A stretch of DNA of 64,000 nucleotides, taken from DASZQY01 sp035548515 (GTDB lineage: Bacteria; Pseudomonadota; Alphaproteobacteria; Rhizobiales; Kaistiaceae). Of this stretch, positions 1 to 9,740 are shown piece after piece (the first letter of the stretch is position 1; the number at the start of each line of letters is the position of its first letter). Under the pieces are notes generated by a model. The model was not told the DNA's origin and ran no database searches. It worked only from the letters and a program-made list of their open reading frames with translations. Both the position numbers and the translations under genes were made by a program. The stretch covers positions 12,471 through 76,470 of the forward strand of contig DASZSW010000016.1 in the NCBI GenBank assembly GCA_035548515.1. The letters are read 5' to 3'.

Positions 1-459
1 GTGCCGCGCGGGCGCGTGCTCAAGGACGATGCGATCTACGAGATCGCGGCGCAGCAGCCGGAGACCTCACAGCAACTCGGGCAACTCCGCACGATCCCGC
101 GCGGCTTCGAGCGCTCGCGCACGGCGGAAGACATCGTCAACACCGTCAAGAAGGCACTCGACGTGCCGAAGGATCAGCTTCCCAAGGTGCCGAAGCATCG
201 CCCGCCGACCAACGGCAACGGCGCGGCTGTCGACCTGCTCAAGGTGCTGCTCAAGATGATCAGCGAGAGTCACGGCGTCGCTTCGAAGATCATCGCGACG
301 GTCGACGACCTCGAGGCCATCGCTGGCGACGACAAGGCCGAGGTGCCTGCGATGGTGGGCTGGCGACGCGAGCTGTTCGGGGAGACGGCGCTGAAGCTCA
401 AGCATGGCGAGATCGCACTCGCCGTGAAGCAGAACCACGTCGTGGCGATCGAAAAATAA
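1..459 (+). CDS. rnd: Ribonuclease D, C-terminal part (cut by window edge)
   Basis: The reading frame is open from the first base, so this is the 3' portion of a longer gene. The 152 visible residues match the C-terminal HRDC half of RNase D: the first ~60 residues carry the helical 'RGRVLKDDAIYEIA' stretch and the 'TIPRGFERSR' loop typical of the first HRDC domain, and the rest resembles the second helical bundle. The DEDD exonuclease domain would lie to the left of the window. RNase D is a 3'-5' exoribonuclease that trims tRNA precursors. It ends 9 bases from the stop of the opposing kinase gene. In related genomes rnd sits beside ppx/ppk, which fits here. The GTG at base 1 is probably an internal valine codon rather than the start. 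Confidence 0.8.
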   Translation: MPRGRVLKDDAIYEIAAQQPETSQQLGQLRTIPRGFERSRTAEDIVNTVKKALDVPKDQLPKVPKHRPPTNGNGAAVDLLKVLLKMISESHGVASKIIATVDDLEAIAGDDKAEVPAMVGWRRELFGETALKLKHGEIALAVKQNHVVAIEK

Positions 460-468
460 GGCCGCGAC

Positions 469-1182
469 TCAGGCGCCGTTGGCGATGCGGCGCTCGGTGG
501 CCAGAGGCTTGTCCAGCGACATACCTATGTCGGTGAACGGGACTTCGAGCGTGAATGTGACGCCGAGCTCGTCGCTGTGAAACTTCATCGTGGCATCGAG
601 TTGCTCGGTCAGCGAACGCACCACGCGGAAGCCGACGTGGCCGTTGCCTGCCGGATCGAAGCCCGGCGGCAGCCCGACGCCGTCATCCTCGACCTCGATC
701 ACAACGTACGCTCCCGTACGGACGCAGCGTACCGACAGCCGCCCAGCGACCCCCGACGGGTGCGCATACTTCATCGAGTTGGTGACCATTTCGCAGACGA
801 TCAGCGCGATACTCAGCGCGCGCGATGGATCGATGCGGCAAGCGACATCGAGCGACAGCGACAACGCGATCGCACCAGCCTGCGACAGCGATTCAACGAC
901 CCCGGTGACGACGTCGGTGAGGTACGGCCCGAGCTCGATGCTCTCCTGCTCGCGCGGATTCGCCAGCATCTTGTGCAGCTTGGCGATGGCCTCGATCTTG
1001 GCGCTTAGTGCGACCAGCGATTGGGCCGCTTCCGCCGGGCTCAACGTTGGCGCCTTGGCCAACCGGTCGGAATGCAGGCGCGCGAGGCCGCTCAACATAG
1101 CGAGATGGTTGGCAAACCGATGATTGGCCTCGGCAACCGGGTCAAAACCGTCGGCGGCGGGATGGAGCATCCGGGTATTCAT
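469..1182 (-). CDS. Soluble sensor histidine kinase (HisKA_2/HWE-like), no sensor domain
   Basis: A 237-residue protein with only a dimerisation/phosphoacceptor region and an ATPase domain. The H-box 'NHRFANHL' puts the phosphoacceptor at His21. The N-box (131-140, Asn135), G1 motif 'EDDGVG' (165-170) and a G2-like 'GFRVV' (184-188) follow in order, as in HisKA_2/HWE kinases of alphaproteobacteria. There is no PAS, GAF or membrane segment, so the input must come through a partner or by another route. The ATG at 1182 was chosen over an in-frame codon 36 bases upstream because homology-like sequence begins only near residue 15. No response regulator lies nearby. Some members of this family feed the general stress response, but nothing here proves that. 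Confidence 0.75.
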   Translation of the reverse strand: MNTRMLHPAADGFDPVAEANHRFANHLAMLSGLARLHSDRLAKAPTLSPAEAAQSLVALSAKIEAIAKLHKMLANPREQESIELGPYLTDVVTGVVESLSQAGAIALSLSLDVACRIDPSRALSIALIVCEMVTNSMKYAHPSGVAGRLSVRCVRTGAYVVIEVEDDGVGLPPGFDPAGNGHVGFRVVRSLTEQLDATMKFHSDELGVTFTLEVPFTDIGMSLDKPLATERRIANGA

Positions 1183-1430
1183 AACTTTGCATCCGTTCCA
1201 TCGCCCGCAACGGACCATCTACTCAGGCGAGACCGGCCGCAAGAAAGTTATAGTTGGCCGAATTCGTTCAAGTTGCTGCTACGTGCTTAAACACATCGTT
1301 TGCAGAAGCCGTGCAATCCGCGAAAGCCACATCGATGCACCAATGTGCCAAAGCGCACAAAGGCGCTGCTTGAGTAAGGGACCCCATCGGCTTATTTGAG
1401 CTTGGGCGACTGGTGGGGTTCCCAATCTCG

Positions 1431-1667
1431 ATGGGCGAACTAAACCGCGGCGAACGACTGCAGATCATGCTCACGGCCGAGGAGCTCGAGGCGGTCGACA
1501 ATTGGCGTTTCGAGAAACGCATGCCCAGCCGCGCCTCGGCCGTGCGTGAACTCCTGAAGCGCGGGCTGGCGGCGGAAGGCTTCCTGACGGCGAAGGGTGG
1601 ATCGAAGTCGAAGGACTTCGGCGTCATGAGCGACGAACCAAAGCCCGAAGCGAAGAAGCGGAAGTAG
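1431..1667 (+). CDS. Small ribbon-helix-helix-like protein
   Basis: A 78-residue protein beginning 'MGELNRGERLQIMLTAEEL'. The pattern of a short strand (RLQIML), then helix (AEELEAVDNWRFEK), then 'MPSRASAVRELLKRGL' is what one expects of a MetJ/Arc-type ribbon-helix-helix DNA-binding fold. The C-terminal ~25 residues are a Lys/Glu-rich tail. An in-frame GTG at 1413 could add six residues; I prefer ATG 1431 because the family-like sequence starts there. It ends five bases from the ppx stop, which converges on it, and its upstream region is shared with the divergent histidine kinase. Small proteins of this kind are common and uncharacterised in Rhizobiales. Its operator is unknown, and it could be autoregulatory. 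Confidence 0.6.
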   Translation: MGELNRGERLQIMLTAEELEAVDNWRFEKRMPSRASAVRELLKRGLAAEGFLTAKGGSKSKDFGVMSDEPKPEAKKRK

Positions 1668-1672
1668 CGCGG

Positions 1673-3199
1673 CTAGGACGCGGCGACCGCGATCGATGGT
1701 TCCAGTCCGGCAATCTTCGCCAGTTGCCCCAGCCGGCGCAGCACCCGCGCGCCACCGAGCGGCGCCAGATCGGGCGGCAATACCAGCGTCAGTGTCTTGC
1801 CCTTGGCCTCCAGCCGCGTGCGCTGGACGATGTCGGGCATCGCGCCCGAGATCAGATGCGCGACACGCAACGTCGCGCCCAACGCGCGGGCGCGCTCCAT
1901 CAGCCGCGTCGAGGCGAGCTCCCGGATGCGCGGCGACAGCTGCTCGTCGATCAGACCCTCGTGGCGATAGAAATTGGCGAGCGCCAGATAGGCGCGACCA
2001 GGATGATCGATGCCGATGAAGGCGGCATGGGCGATGAGGTTCAGGCTCTGCTCGCCGCGATATTCCGGATGCGCACGCCAGTGAATGTCGGCGAGCAAAC
2101 AGGCGGCGCGGCGGAGGCGCGCTTCCTCGACAGTCTCGTCTATGCCAATCGCCTTGAAGGCCATTTCCGACCACGGACCCAGTTCGGCGACGTGCCGCGG
2201 CGAGCGGGAGCGCAGGTAAGCCAGTTCCTCGCAGGCGACGATCAGCGGGTCCTTCGCCTTCTCCTTCGCGTCGAGCAGCTCGTAGAGCAGCCCCTCGCGC
2301 ACGCCGAGCGCCGACATGATGATCTGCGAAGGACGCATCTTCTCGATCACCTGCTCGAGCACGGCGGCGCCGTAAGGCAGGAGCGCGCGGCGGCTGCGCG
2401 ACACGACCTCGATCGAGTCGATGGAGTCGAGGTCGCGCTTGGCGACCATGCGGCAGAAATCGGCCGCCTCGTCCGGCGCGATAGCGTAGTGATGCATCAC
2501 GTGCAGCGGATAGCCCTTCTGCCGCATATGCAGACGGGCGAGCGAGCGCCACGTACCGCCGATGGCATAGAACGGGCGCTTGGCGCCCTTGGGCAGCACC
2601 TTGGAAGAAGCCAAAGCTTCGGCCGCGAGTTTTTCCGCCTTCTTGAGCGACTTCTCCGATACTTCCTCGAGTCTCAGTCCACCGAGCGGGAAGGTCTCGC
2701 CCTCGCCGATCTTGGTGCCATTGATGTCGACGACCTCGAGGCTGCCGCCGCCGAGGTCGCCGGCAATGCCGTCGGGTTTGTGGAAGCCGGACAGCACGCC
2801 GAGCGCCGACAGCCGCGCCTCCTCGACGCCGGTGAGGATTGCGACCTTGACCTTGGCGATGGCCTCGACCGAGGCGATGAATTCAGCGCCGTTGCTGGCC
2901 TCGCGAACGGCCGCCGTTGCCAGTACATGCAGCGAGGCCGCCCGCATCTGCTCGGTCAACGCGACGAAACGGCGAATGGCGGTAAGCGCCGACGCGATTG
3001 CTTCGGGGTCGAGGCGCCCACGCGTCGCGACGCCCCGCGCGAGGCCGCACAATTCCTTCTCGTTGAACAGCGGCGTCGCCGAGCGCCCGAGATGCTCGTA
3101 GACGACAAGGCGAACGGAATTCGAGCCGATGTCGACGATGGCAACGGCACCACCGTTGACGATGCGGCCCGGCGCGTCTTCAGCCGCTGGCTTCGGCAA
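1673..3199 (-). CDS. ppx: Exopolyphosphatase / Ppx-GppA phosphatase
   Basis: A 508-residue Ppx/GppA protein that releases phosphate from the end of polyphosphate, or pppGpp to ppGpp. The actin-like ATPase fold signatures are present: 'DIGSNS' at 23-28, 'ATAAVREASNG' near 94-104, the 'GVEEARL' stretch with the likely catalytic Glu near 126-127, and 'DLGGGS' at 148-153. The C-terminal half is the helical HD-like region seen in the longer members, including 'HWRAHPEYRG'. The start lies four bases downstream of the ppk stop, so the two are almost certainly co-transcribed, the synthase first and the degrading enzyme second. Cytoplasmic. Confidence 0.93.
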   Translation of the reverse strand: MPKPAAEDAPGRIVNGGAVAIVDIGSNSVRLVVYEHLGRSATPLFNEKELCGLARGVATRGRLDPEAIASALTAIRRFVALTEQMRAASLHVLATAAVREASNGAEFIASVEAIAKVKVAILTGVEEARLSALGVLSGFHKPDGIAGDLGGGSLEVVDINGTKIGEGETFPLGGLRLEEVSEKSLKKAEKLAAEALASSKVLPKGAKRPFYAIGGTWRSLARLHMRQKGYPLHVMHHYAIAPDEAADFCRMVAKRDLDSIDSIEVVSRSRRALLPYGAAVLEQVIEKMRPSQIIMSALGVREGLLYELLDAKEKAKDPLIVACEELAYLRSRSPRHVAELGPWSEMAFKAIGIDETVEEARLRRAACLLADIHWRAHPEYRGEQSLNLIAHAAFIGIDHPGRAYLALANFYRHEGLIDEQLSPRIRELASTRLMERARALGATLRVAHLISGAMPDIVQRTRLEAKGKTLTLVLPPDLAPLGGARVLRRLGQLAKIAGLEPSIAVAAS

Positions 3200-3203
3200 C
3201 CGC

Positions 3204-5405
3204 TCAGGCCTCCCTGGCGCGCCGGCGCAGCGGCTTCGGCGAATTCGTCTTCAGCGACTTACCGCGCCCGGACAGGCTCGGGTTGGTCATGAAATATTCG
3301 TGCGCGTTGAAGGGCGCCTCGCCCTTGCCCGGCTTGATGCGCTCGGACGAGCCGTCCGGCAATTCGCGCCAGCTCTGCTGGTTGTCGGTGAGGTTCGCCA
3401 CCATGATCTGGTCCAGCACCTGTTCATGCACCGTCGGATTGAGGATCGGCACGATCGCCTCGACTCGGCGGTCGAGGTTGCGCGGCATCATATCGGCGGA
3501 GCCGATGTACACCATCGACTGATCAGACGGCAGTCCGAAGCCGTTGCCGAAGGCGAAAATGCGGGCGTGTTCGAGGAAGCGGCCGACGATCGACTTGACC
3601 CGGATGCGCTCCGACAAACCCGGGATACCGGGGCGCAGGCAGCAAATGCCGCGCACCACGAGGTCCACGTCGACGCCCGACTGGCTGGCATCGTAGAGCG
3701 CGTCGATGATTTGGGCATCGACCAGTGCATTGAGCTTCATCCAGATGGCGCCGGGCTTGCCAGCCCGCACGTGCGCGACCTCACCCGCGATCAGATCGAG
3801 GATGCGCTTCCTGACCGTCAGCGGCGAAACGGCCATGCACTCCATCGTCGCCGGCTCGGAGTAGCCGGTGATGTAGTTGAAGATGCGCCCAACGTCGCGC
3901 CCGATCATCGGATCGGCGGAGAAGAATGACAGATCGGTGTAGATGCGCGCCGTCACCGGGTGATAGTTGCCCGTGCCGATGTGGACGTAGGTGTTGAGCT
4001 GCCCGGCCTCGCGGCGGACGACCAGCGACAGCTTGGCGTGCGTCTTCAGTTCGATGAAGCCGTATACGACCTGGACGCCGGCACGCTCGAGGTCGCGCGC
4101 CCATTTGATATTGGCAGCTTCGTCGAAGCGCGCCTTCAGCTCGACGACGGCGGTGACCGTCTTGCCCGCCTCCGCGGCTTCCGCGAGCGCACGCACGATC
4201 GGCGAGTCGTTGGAGGTGCGGTACAGCGTCTGCTTGATGGCCACGACGTCGGGATCGGACGCAGCCTGGCGCAGGAACTGCACGACCACGTCGAAAGATT
4301 CGTACGGGTGGTGGACGACGAGGTCCTTCTCGCGAATGGCGGCGAACGCGTCGCCGCTGTGCTCGCGGATGCGTTCCGGGAACCGCGGCGTGTAGGGCTG
4401 GAACTTCAGCGCAGGGCGGTCGATGGCGGCGATCTGCGACAGGTCGTTCAGCGCCAGGACGCCATCGACCAGGAAGATTTCGTCGCCCGAAACGCCGAGT
4501 GCCTCGGCGACGACAGCGCGGAGGCTTTCCGGCATCGCCGCTTCGATCTCGAGGCGGATAACCGAGCCGCGGCGGCGGCGCTTCAGCGCGCTCTCGAAGA
4601 AGCGCACCAGGTCTTCGGCTTCTTCCTCCACTTCGATGTCGGAGTCGCGGATGACGCGGAAGGCGCCCATGCCTTCCACCCCGTAGCCCGGGAACAAGCG
4701 CGCGACGAACAGCGTCACGGCCTGGTCGATGGAGATGAAGCGATCGCGGCTGGCATCAGTGGACGGCAGCCGAATGAAGCGATCCAGAGTGCCCGGCATG
4801 CGCAGCAGCGCGGTCATGCGCTGACCGTTGGTCTTGCGCGTCAGATGCAGGGCGACCGTCAACCCGAGATTGGGAATGAACGGAAACGGGTGCGCGGGAT
4901 CGATCGCCAGCGGCGTCAGCACCGGAAAGATCGCGTCGAGGAAGTGATGCTCCAGCCAGTCGCGCTCGCTGTCATCGAGATCCTTGGCATCGACCAGCAT
5001 CACGCCCGCCGCGCTGAGCTCCCCGCGAAGCGAGGCCCACACCAGTTGCTGGTCGCTGGCCAGCGCAGCGACGGCGTTGCCGATGCTCGACAACTGCTCG
5101 GACAGCGACTGGCCATCGTCAGACACCATCGCAATGCCGAGGCGCTGCTGGCCCTTGAGGCCCGCGACGCGGACCATGAAAAATTCGTCGAGGTTGTTCG
5201 CCGAGATCGACAGGAAGCGCAGGCGCTCCAAAACCGGCTGACGCTGGTTGGTCGCCTCTTCCAGCACACGGCGGTTGAAGTGCAGCCAGGACAGCTCGCG
5301 ATTGATGAAGCGGTCCGGGCGCTGACGCAAGCGGGCGGTGGCGCCGCCTTCGGAGGCAGCGGCAGTCGCGCTTTCAGCGGCAACGGGGATGGTCTTCTGA
5401 TCCAT
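3204..5405 (-). CDS. ppk: Polyphosphate kinase 1
   Basis: A 733-residue PPK1 that reversibly polymerises the gamma-phosphate of ATP into polyphosphate. The N domain opens with 'FINRELSWLHFNRRVLEEA' (33-51). The catalytic histidines that correspond to E. coli His435 and His454 are His456 in 'KTHAKLSLV' and His475 in 'VHIGTGNYH', with the same 19-residue spacing. A third conserved His lies in 'LEHARIFAFG' near 613. Length is normal for the family. A 107-bp gap separates it from hdaA upstream; it holds an AT-richer stretch near 5445-5465 that could carry its own promoter, though I see no convincing Pho box. Followed at four bases by ppx. Confidence 0.96.
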   Translation of the reverse strand: MDQKTIPVAAESATAAASEGGATARLRQRPDRFINRELSWLHFNRRVLEEATNQRQPVLERLRFLSISANNLDEFFMVRVAGLKGQQRLGIAMVSDDGQSLSEQLSSIGNAVAALASDQQLVWASLRGELSAAGVMLVDAKDLDDSERDWLEHHFLDAIFPVLTPLAIDPAHPFPFIPNLGLTVALHLTRKTNGQRMTALLRMPGTLDRFIRLPSTDASRDRFISIDQAVTLFVARLFPGYGVEGMGAFRVIRDSDIEVEEEAEDLVRFFESALKRRRRGSVIRLEIEAAMPESLRAVVAEALGVSGDEIFLVDGVLALNDLSQIAAIDRPALKFQPYTPRFPERIREHSGDAFAAIREKDLVVHHPYESFDVVVQFLRQAASDPDVVAIKQTLYRTSNDSPIVRALAEAAEAGKTVTAVVELKARFDEAANIKWARDLERAGVQVVYGFIELKTHAKLSLVVRREAGQLNTYVHIGTGNYHPVTARIYTDLSFFSADPMIGRDVGRIFNYITGYSEPATMECMAVSPLTVRKRILDLIAGEVAHVRAGKPGAIWMKLNALVDAQIIDALYDASQSGVDVDLVVRGICCLRPGIPGLSERIRVKSIVGRFLEHARIFAFGNGFGLPSDQSMVYIGSADMMPRNLDRRVEAIVPILNPTVHEQVLDQIMVANLTDNQQSWRELPDGSSERIKPGKGEAPFNAHEYFMTNPSLSGRGKSLKTNSPKPLRRRAREA

Positions 5406-5512
5406 GACGATCGAGTCTCAGATGGCGATCGGTTGGCGGAAAATATAGCCCTAAACGTGAATTATGACGATTTCGCCAAGGTTTGTGCTGAAGGGCGAAA
5501 GCCAGCCCACGC

Positions 5513-6223
5513 CTAGGCTTCGCCATCGTCCGCGCGGTCGAAGACCCGCGCCATGGCGGCGGCCGCAACCCGGCGCGTGATCGCCGCGCCGGCGGCCAGG
5601 GCGTCGTGGTCGATGGCCTCGACCAGCACATTGGCGGCTTCGAGCGAGCGCTCCATGCGGGTGACGATGTATTCGACGACCAGCGGTTCGACGGCGAGCT
5701 GGCGATCCGCGAACAGCTTCACCAGCACGCGGCGCAGCAGATCGTCGTCCGGCTCGCCGAGTTCAACCGGCCGTGCGGCGCGCAGCCGTGACGCGAGGTC
5801 AGCCAGACGCACCGGCAGCGCAGCCGCCCAAACGCGGCTGGTCAGCAGCACCGGCGCTTTGCGTTCGGCCGCGAGGTTGAGGAGATGAAACAGCGCCGCC
5901 TCGTCGGCCACGCCCTGGTGCAGGTCCTCCACCGCAACCGCGCCTGCCCCGACCAGCGGCACGACGTCGGCGTCCGTCAATGTCGGGGCCGCCGCGACCG
6001 CCGCTCCGCTGGCTTCGCGCCACATCTCGACGACATGGGTCTTGCCCGAACCCACCGGACCGGCGAGCAGCACGACGGGCGCCGGCCACGCAGGCCACGC
6101 ATCGACAAGCGCGATCGCGCGGGTGTTCGCCTCGCCCACCAGGAAATCGGCTCGCGTCATTGCGGCGCGATGCGGCAGTGTGAGCGGCAACTGCCGCGCC
6201 GTTGGCGGACGACGCTCCGACAT
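5513..6223 (-). CDS. hdaA: HdaA, DnaA-related regulator of replication initiation
   Basis: A 236-residue DnaA-like AAA+ protein. Near the N terminus 'QLPLTL' (11-16) resembles the sliding-clamp binding motif of Hda. A P-loop 'GPVGSGKT' lies at 55-62, and 'AVEDLHQG' occupies the Walker B position. There is no DNA-binding domain IV as in DnaA. Hda/HdaA works with the beta clamp to stimulate ATP hydrolysis by DnaA and so limits re-initiation. The ATG at 6223 shares one base with the stop of the upstream permease gene (TGATG), indicating translational coupling. This neighbourhood, with a permease and a CDP-alcohol transferase before it and ppk after it, is a familiar alphaproteobacterial arrangement. 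Confidence 0.88.
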   Translation of the reverse strand: MSERRPPTARQLPLTLPHRAAMTRADFLVGEANTRAIALVDAWPAWPAPVVLLAGPVGSGKTHVVEMWREASGAAVAAAPTLTDADVVPLVGAGAVAVEDLHQGVADEAALFHLLNLAAERKAPVLLTSRVWAAALPVRLADLASRLRAARPVELGEPDDDLLRRVLVKLFADRQLAVEPLVVEYIVTRMERSLEAANVLVEAIDHDALAAGAAITRRVAAAAMARVFDRADDGEA

Positions 6224-7296
6224 CACGCCGCGGTTCCATTGCCGCGGTAGAGCGGGCTCGCGCGATACCGCTCGACGCCATAGCGCAGGAGCACGCCAAC
6301 TGCGGCCGCGGCCGGGATCGCGACGAGCAGGCCCACGAAGCCAAACAGCAGGCCGAATGCGAACAGCGCAAAAATCAGCCACACGGGATGCAGGCCGACG
6401 TTGCGGCCGATCATGCGCGGCTGGAGGACGTAGCCTTCGAGCAACTGACCGACGAGAAATACCGCCACGGTTGCGACGATCCACGGCCAGTTCGGCCAAA
6501 ACTGCACGATGGCGATCGTGATGGACGTCACGAAGCCGACCGTGAAGCCGAGATAGGGAATGAAGCTCAGGATGCCCGATGCGAGGCCGATGAGCAGCCC
6601 GTAGTTCAGGCCGATCAGCACAAGGCCGCTCGCGTAGAAGACGCCCAGCAGGAAGCCTACCAGCAACTGGCCGCGAACGAATGCCGCGACCTTCTGGTCG
6701 ATCTCGCGCGCCAGCCGGCGAATTTCGTCTGCCTGATCGCGCGGCAGCAGCCGATCGACACGCCCGATCATCACGTCCCAGTCGCGCAGCAGATAGAACG
6801 CGACGAACGGCGTGACCAGCACGAGCGAGAACAGGTCGACCAGGGCGCGCCCACCTGTCCACACCGATCCGATGAGCGCGGTCAGCAGATCGACGCCGCG
6901 GCTCATGAACGTCGTCACCGAGGCGCGGATGCTCTCGGGGTCGATACCGAAAAAATGACCCCATTCGCTGTCGAGAGCAGAGCCGAACATCTCCTGCAGC
7001 CGCGCGATGTAGCTCGGCAACCGCTGGAGAAAATCGATCGTCTGGTTGAGCAGCAGCGGCGCCAGCAACAGAATGGCGGCGACGATGGCAACGAGCACCA
7101 GCGCGACGATCGCCGACGTCGCGGCAGTGCGGTTGAGGCCGTTCCGCTCCAGCCAATCGGCGACGGGATCCAGCGCGTAGGCGATCGCGGCGCCGGCAAC
7201 AAACGGCAGCAGGATCTGACGGAAGACGAACAGCATGAGGATGAGAACGAGCAGTCCGCCCACCCAGAATGCGGCGACCTGCTGACGCCGCGTCAT
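6223..7296 (-). CDS. AI-2E family (PerM-type) membrane permease
   Basis: A 357-residue polytopic membrane protein. It starts 'MTRRQQVAAFWVGGLLVLILML', then shows the typical pair of N-terminal hydrophobic segments. A ~70-residue soluble stretch with the 'FLQRLPSYIARLQ' helix follows, then five or so further membrane spans, with 'GILSFIPYLGFTVG' and 'GQLLEGYVLQPRMIG' as the family hallmarks. AI-2E/PerM proteins are exporters of mostly unknown substrate; the autoinducer link was shown for only a few members. A much longer open frame exists upstream, but ATG 7296 overlaps the preceding gene by four bases (ATGA) and matches the family start. Operon with the CDP-alcohol transferase and hdaA. Confidence 0.88.
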   Translation of the reverse strand: MTRRQQVAAFWVGGLLVLILMLFVFRQILLPFVAGAAIAYALDPVADWLERNGLNRTAATSAIVALVLVAIVAAILLLAPLLLNQTIDFLQRLPSYIARLQEMFGSALDSEWGHFFGIDPESIRASVTTFMSRGVDLLTALIGSVWTGGRALVDLFSLVLVTPFVAFYLLRDWDVMIGRVDRLLPRDQADEIRRLAREIDQKVAAFVRGQLLVGFLLGVFYASGLVLIGLNYGLLIGLASGILSFIPYLGFTVGFVTSITIAIVQFWPNWPWIVATVAVFLVGQLLEGYVLQPRMIGRNVGLHPVWLIFALFAFGLLFGFVGLLVAIPAAAAVGVLLRYGVERYRASPLYRGNGTAA

Positions 7297-7925
7297 GGCG
7301 CCGGGTCTCCGGCACGCCCACGCGGCGCTTCCGCCGGCGGCGATGACGCCGCTTCCCCCTGCCCCATGTGGCGCACCCACTCGACCAGATACACTGCACC
7401 AGAGCCGACGGTCAGAACCGCGACCAGGTAGACCAGACCCCACGTGACCCAGCTGAGGTCAATGGGAAAGGCGAGGTCGCCGAGCACGAACGCGGCCAGC
7501 AGAATTTGGGCGAGCGTGTTCAGCTTGGACAAACGCAGCGGCTGCACCGAGCTCGGTTCGCCAAGCACCCACGACAGCACCACGGCGCCGACGATCAGCA
7601 CATCGCGCGACACGATAAGGATGGTGAGCCAGGCGGGGATGGCGGCGATTACCGCCAGCGTGACGTAGATCGACACCAGCATCGTCTTGTCCGCGATCGG
7701 GTCGAGGTAGGTGCCCAGCTCCGAGCGCAGGTCGAACTGGCGGGCGATGAAGCCATCGACGGCATCGCTGATGCCGGCCACGACCAGCACCGTGAACGCC
7801 GGCAGAGCCTGGCCGGCGACGATGAACCATATGATCAGCGGCACCAGCAGCAGCCGGCCGATGGTAATGAGATTGGGAAGCGTCACGCCGCCGGGTCTCC
7901 TGATCGCGGCGCCGGAACCCGCCAT
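7293..7925 (-). CDS. CDP-alcohol phosphatidyltransferase (PgsA-like paralogue)
   Basis: A 210-residue integral membrane enzyme with the full CDP-alcohol phosphotransferase motif: Asp54, Asp57, Gly58, Ala61, Arg62, Gly71, Asp75 and Asp79. About five hydrophobic segments follow the usual pattern. It would transfer a phosphatidyl group from CDP-diacylglycerol to an alcohol. The sequence is closest in style to the PgsA/cardiolipin-synthase (Cls-type CDP-OH) branch, but the acceptor cannot be read from the sequence. A separate, more standard PgsA is encoded at 15361-16020. It is the first gene of a tightly overlapped operon with the permease and hdaA. ATG 7925 is used; a GTG 13 codons later would remove a non-conserved tail. 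Confidence 0.85.
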   Translation of the reverse strand: MAGSGAAIRRPGGVTLPNLITIGRLLLVPLIIWFIVAGQALPAFTVLVVAGISDAVDGFIARQFDLRSELGTYLDPIADKTMLVSIYVTLAVIAAIPAWLTILIVSRDVLIVGAVVLSWVLGEPSSVQPLRLSKLNTLAQILLAAFVLGDLAFPIDLSWVTWGLVYLVAVLTVGSGAVYLVEWVRHMGQGEAASSPPAEAPRGRAGDPAP

Positions 7926-8013
7926 CAGCGCCGCCGATCCGCTGCCCTAGAAATGGCACTCCCGGCCGCGGAAGCCAAGCGCCGCAGGAATGGTTGGAAA
8001 CCTGAGGCGGGCC

Positions 8014-8043
8014 TTGCATTCGCGCGCGGCTTGCCGCTTTTAT
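8014..8043 (+). promoter_or_regulatory. Candidate purM promoter
   Basis: In the 163-bp gap between the divergent CDP-alcohol transferase and purM, TTGCAT (8014-8019) is followed after 18 bases by TTTTAT (8038-8043). This is an acceptable sigma-70-type pair 45 bases before the purM start. It is a visual match only. Confidence 0.3.
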
Positions 8044-8088
8044 CCCGCCACGCGCGGCAACCCCGAATCCAGCAGAGAGGCACGCGGA

Positions 8089-9173
<1,085 letters not shown>

Positions 9174-9174
<1 letters not shown>

Positions 9175-9740
9175 TGGCGCGAAAGCGCGTCGCGATCCTT
9201 ATCTCCGGCCGCGGGTCGAACATGATGGCGCTGATCGAGGCGGCCAGGGCGTCCGACTATCCGGCAGAAATCGTGCTCGTCATCTCCAACAAGGCCGAGG
9301 CGGGCGGACTGGCTCTGGCGCGGCAGGCTGGCGTGATGGCGGCTGTTGTTGACGGCGACACGCGCCAGGAAATGGAGGCAGGAATCCAGCGCAACCTGGA
9401 AGCCGCCGACGTCGAGCTGGTGGCTCTCGCAGGCTTCATGCGCATCCTGTCGGCGGATTTCGTGCAGCGCTGGGATCACCGGCTGATCAACATTCATCCG
9501 TCGCTGCTACCGGCGTATCCGGGTCTCGACACGCACGCCCGCGCTTTGTTTGCCGGCGAAGTGAAGCACGGCTGCACGGTGCACTTCGTGACCGCCGGCG
9601 TGGACGAGGGGCCGATCGTCGCACAGGCCGAGGTGCCGGTAGTGCCCGGCGATACGCCGCAAACGCTGGCGGAGCGTGTGCTCGCCGAGGAGCACAAGCT
9701 TTATCCGAAGGCGCTCGCCATGATCGCCGAGCGGTCATGA
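9174..9740 (+). CDS. purN: Phosphoribosylglycinamide formyltransferase
   Basis: A 188-residue GAR transformylase using 10-formyl-tetrahydrofolate, the third step of purine synthesis. The 'SGRGSNMMALI' loop (11-21) binds the GAR phosphate. The catalytic triad is intact: Asn106 and His108 in 'INIHPSLLPAYPG', and Asp144 in 'AGVDEGPIV'. Length is normal. It overlaps purM by one base and rlmJ by four (ATGA), forming a three-gene run. Confidence 0.96.

Noticed and set aside
1724..3292. Long plus-strand open frame opposite ppx
   Set aside because: It is antisense to a clear ppx gene and its Arg/Gln/Asp-rich translation is the typical shadow of high-GC coding DNA.
3960..5516. 518-codon plus-strand frame opposite ppk
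   Set aside because: Shadow of ppk; no family-like sequence, no ribosome site.
5513..7399. A single 628-codon frame covering hdaA and part of the permease
   Set aside because: Only the last 236 codons match HdaA; the earlier part is out of frame with the clear AI-2E permease gene.
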